DNA of 64,000 nt from Hyphobacterium sp. CCMP332 (GTDB lineage: Bacteria > Pseudomonadota > Alphaproteobacteria > Caulobacterales > Maricaulaceae). The DNA lies in the NCBI RefSeq assembly GCF_014323565.1, contig NZ_CP058669.1, positions 2,383,501 to 2,447,500 of the forward strand, read 5' to 3'. The translations under genes and the position numbers were made by a program. The notes below the pieces were generated by a model. It made no database searches. It saw only the letters and a program-made list of their open reading frames with translations, and had not been told where the DNA came from. Shown in pieces: positions 62,269-64,000 of this stretch (position 1 is its first letter; the number at the start of each line of letters is the position of its first letter).

Positions 62269-63089
62269 CGCGGCCGCCCTACAAACCCTTTTATAGTGGC
62301 CCGCCGCGCTTTCAGGTCGGCCTTACCCGGATTGATCCGGCGCACTGGCTGTCCCCTGATCCGGAAGCCGATTGGCTGACAATGAAATCGGAACGCCTCG
62401 ATGCCGATCCGGAAAAATATTACCGCGCCTTGCCCGCCGCATCGTTGGCGGAAGCGGAGGCTCTGTCCCGCATCGAGGCCGCGACCGGGCGGGCCCGCTC
62501 ATCCCGCACCGAACCCGCCCTGATTGCCGCCGGGCGTCTGGTTTCGGATGATCTCGTGGTCATGGAAAATGCGGGCGAGGGTTGGGTGGCCACCAGCCTG
62601 CTTTTGACCCAGCCGACCTTTTTCTCTCTGGAAGACAGCTTCAACCGCGAACTGCACCAGCTCCACGCGCCTGTGCCCTACGGCGCGCCGGCTCTGGCGG
62701 GAAAGATCGCCCGCGTCTTCGATCGCATGCCCGCCGGAGAAGTGTTCGAGCGCTTCAACTGGACGGTCCAGCTCGGTATGGAGCGGCACTGGCCGCATGG
62801 TTCGGCCATGCGCGAACAGCTGAAGACCACGCCGCCGGAAGCCGCCATCAATGACCTCGTCTTGCGGGTGGAGCGCCAGACGCTGGTGCGGCTGGAGGCC
62901 ACGAATGCCATCCTCTTTTGCATCCGCATCTGCCTCGACCCGATCCGCGAAGCGCTCGCCGACCCGGCCGACCGTTCTGCTTTTGCGGCGAGCTGGCGCG
63001 CGGCGTCAGACGATGCTCTGGCCTACAAGCGCTGGGGCCAGTTCAACGCCCATGTCGAGGCCGCCCTCGCGGCGCTGGGTGACAGGTAA
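62265..63089 (+). CDS. DUF3445 haem-dependent oxidative N-demethylase-like protein
   Basis: A 274-residue protein of the DUF3445 family, related to the haem-binding subunit of dimethylamine-type N-demethylases. Family blocks are QVGLTRIDPAHWL near the start, EKYYRALP, VMENAGEGWVATSLLL, LHQLHAPVP and FNWTVQLGMERHWP with His, and RVERQTLVRLEATNAILFCIRI near the end. No signal peptide. The start is a GTG overlapping the VanZ stop (GTGA), suggesting translational coupling. The substrate is unknown. Confidence 0.85.
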   Translation: MTRPPYKPFYSGPPRFQVGLTRIDPAHWLSPDPEADWLTMKSERLDADPEKYYRALPAASLAEAEALSRIEAATGRARSSRTEPALIAAGRLVSDDLVVMENAGEGWVATSLLLTQPTFFSLEDSFNRELHQLHAPVPYGAPALAGKIARVFDRMPAGEVFERFNWTVQLGMERHWPHGSAMREQLKTTPPEAAINDLVLRVERQTLVRLEATNAILFCIRICLDPIREALADPADRSAFAASWRAASDDALAYKRWGQFNAHVEAALAALGDR

Positions 63090-63134
63090 TTTCGGTCTGA
63101 TAGACTGTGCCAAACCGGATGCGAGGCCGCAACA

Positions 63135-63776
63135 ATGCCAGATCTGACGCTTTACACATTTGACTGGGTGCCCGAAATGCCGCGCGGCCTTGTGCGGGAC
63201 TTGCGCGTACGCTGGGCACTGGAGGAGGCGGCTCTGCCTTATCGTGTAAGGTCCGTGTCGTTTGCGGAGCGGCGCGCCGATCATTTTTCGCATCAACCTT
63301 TCGGCCAGGTGCCGTGGCTGACCGATGGTGATGTGTCGGTGTTTGAAAGCGGCGCGATCCTGCTCTATCTCGGCGGGCTGAGCGAAGCGCTGATGCCGGC
63401 GGAAGCGCCCGCCCGGCTGAACGTGACGCAATGGGTCTTCGCTGCGCTCAATTCCGTGGAGATGGCGGCCCTGCCCTGGGCGTTGAAGCAGTTCGGGCGA
63501 GACGATACCGCTCCGCCGCTCGACGACTTCCTGTCCGCCCGGCTGGGCCATATGGAAGCTGTCGTCACCAAAGCCGACTGGCTGTGCGGTCACTTCTCCA
63601 TTGCCGACATTCTGATGGCGGACGTATTCCGCCTGGTGGACCGATTTGACGGTCTGGCGGCCTATCCCGCCTGCCATTCATATCTGAAGAGCGCCATCGC
63701 CCGGCCGGCTTTTACAACCGCACTGCGCGGCCAGATGGATCACTTCGCGGCCGCTGATACGCGCCTATCGGAATAG
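63135..63776 (+). CDS. Glutathione S-transferase family protein
   Basis: A 213-residue GST-fold protein. The N-terminal thioredoxin-like domain shows LTLYTFDWVPEMPRGLVRDLRVRWALEEA, then the cis-Pro segment FGQVPWLTDGD and the glutathione-binding VFESGAILLYL. The C-terminal helical domain has CGHFSIADILMADVFRL (the N-capping box with Asp). A Ser or Tyr catalytic residue is not certain. GAGG lies eight bases upstream of the ATG. It is followed by a hairpin that terminates the next gene from the opposite side. Confidence 0.9.
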   Translation: MPDLTLYTFDWVPEMPRGLVRDLRVRWALEEAALPYRVRSVSFAERRADHFSHQPFGQVPWLTDGDVSVFESGAILLYLGGLSEALMPAEAPARLNVTQWVFAALNSVEMAALPWALKQFGRDDTAPPLDDFLSARLGHMEAVVTKADWLCGHFSIADILMADVFRLVDRFDGLAAYPACHSYLKSAIARPAFTTALRGQMDHFAAADTRLSE

Positions 63777-63803
63777 AAAAAGGCCCCGCCGGTTGGCAGG
63801 GCC
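63777..63803 (-). terminator. Rho-independent terminator of the gene at 63823 (minus strand)
   Basis: On the minus strand GGCCCTGCC (63803-63795) pairs with GGCGGGGCC (63790-63782) with one G-T wobble around AACC, and is followed by TTTTT. It abuts the end of the plus-strand GST gene. Confidence 0.8.
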
Positions 63804-63822
63804 CTGATCAGTTCACTTCCGC

Positions 63823-64000
63823 CTAATTGCCCGGATGGGAGGGGTCCAGCGGGTCGGACGGATCCGGCTCATCCGGTCCGGGCGGCTGCGTGCCCCAGAC
63901 ATCGCCTGCCCAGTTAGGCGGCAATTCGCCGGTTTTATCAAAGCGCCTGGTCATGCCAACGACGACGCCTGAAAGCATCAGAAGCGCAACGACATTCGGC
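63823..64000 (-). CDS. C-terminal end of a membrane protein (partial)
   Basis: The minus-strand frame is open from the window edge to a TAG at 63823-63825, giving 58 residues: a hydrophobic helix end (NVVALLMLSGVVVGM), then RRFDKTGELPPNWAG and a Pro/Asp-rich tail (PPGPDEPDPSDPLDPSHPGN). A terminator follows directly. The start and most of the protein are outside the window. No family recognised. Confidence 0.6.
   Translation of the reverse strand, partial: PNVVALLMLSGVVVGMTRRFDKTGELPPNWAGDVWGTQPPGPDEPDPSDPLDPSHPGN

Overview
The window looks like a chromosomal segment of a high-GC, aerobic, marine-type alphaproteobacterium, probably near the Maricaulales/Hyphomonadales/Caulobacterales. This is inferred from family content: a large NAD-dependent glutamate dehydrogenase, a Caulobacter-type lipoprotein, an UrcA protein, a full cbb3 oxidase cluster and a DUF1674 (SDHAF4-like) gene divergent from rsmB. 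Most of the window is ordinary core and near-core sequence. I found no prophage, insertion sequence, CRISPR array, integrase or defence island.

Layout. 0-1.7 kb: the end of a ChrR-type anti-sigma factor, a TrmH-type RNA methyltransferase and an isoaspartyl peptidase. 1.8-6.5 kb: an SDR dehydrogenase, a siderophore receptor behind two Fur-box-like palindromes, and an EgtB without a nearby EgtD. 6.6-10.4 kb is the least ordinary stretch: a long di-haem peroxidase-like protein, the C-terminal remnant of an M42 peptidase of the NAGGN type, an AT-rich patch, a DJ-1-like protein and small ORFs. 10.4-15.4 kb: the giant glutamate dehydrogenase, preceded by a 26-codon ORF whose stop overlaps its start. 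15.3-22.5 kb (minus strand): rsmB-rpe-heparinase-purH followed by two tandem alpha/beta hydrolases.

22.5-33.4 kb: SDHAF4-like protein, a secreted glycine-rich repeat protein, pyrF with an SDR, a duplicated pair of small membrane proteins, an M19 dipeptidase, an SdpR/SdpI-like pair, argG, several secreted proteins and a TauE/SafE-type membrane protein. 34.2-42.1 kb (minus strand): ccoN-O-Q-P-G-H-I-S, tightly packed with overlaps. 42.3-47.4 kb: two exported peptidases (M3, M14). 47.4-57 kb: UrcA behind three 20-bp-spaced repeats, an AraC regulator, an enoyl-reductase-like protein, DUF3108, an ABC-F ATPase, a DUF305-LVIVD fusion, an M24 peptidase and tRNA-Gly(GCC). 57-64 kb: an HCCA-isomerase-like protein, a ProX-type deacylase, a thioredoxin-TPR protein, a Lon-N-domain protein, Trm112, DUF971, a hairpin-rich repeat patch, bioB, VanZ, a haem-dependent N-demethylase-like protein, a GST, and the end of a membrane protein.

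Together the genes suggest an aerobe that also respires at low oxygen (cbb3), scavenges iron, and feeds on peptides and amino acids (exported M3/M14/M24/M19 peptidases plus NAD-glutamate dehydrogenase). I did not find a convincing wholly new multi-gene system. The best leads are regulatory or architectural: the coupled leader ORF of the glutamate dehydrogenase, the 20-bp-period repeats before urcA, the inverted pair of DnaA-box-like sites at 25.6 kb, the DUF305-LVIVD fusion, and the M42 remnant beside AT-rich DNA.
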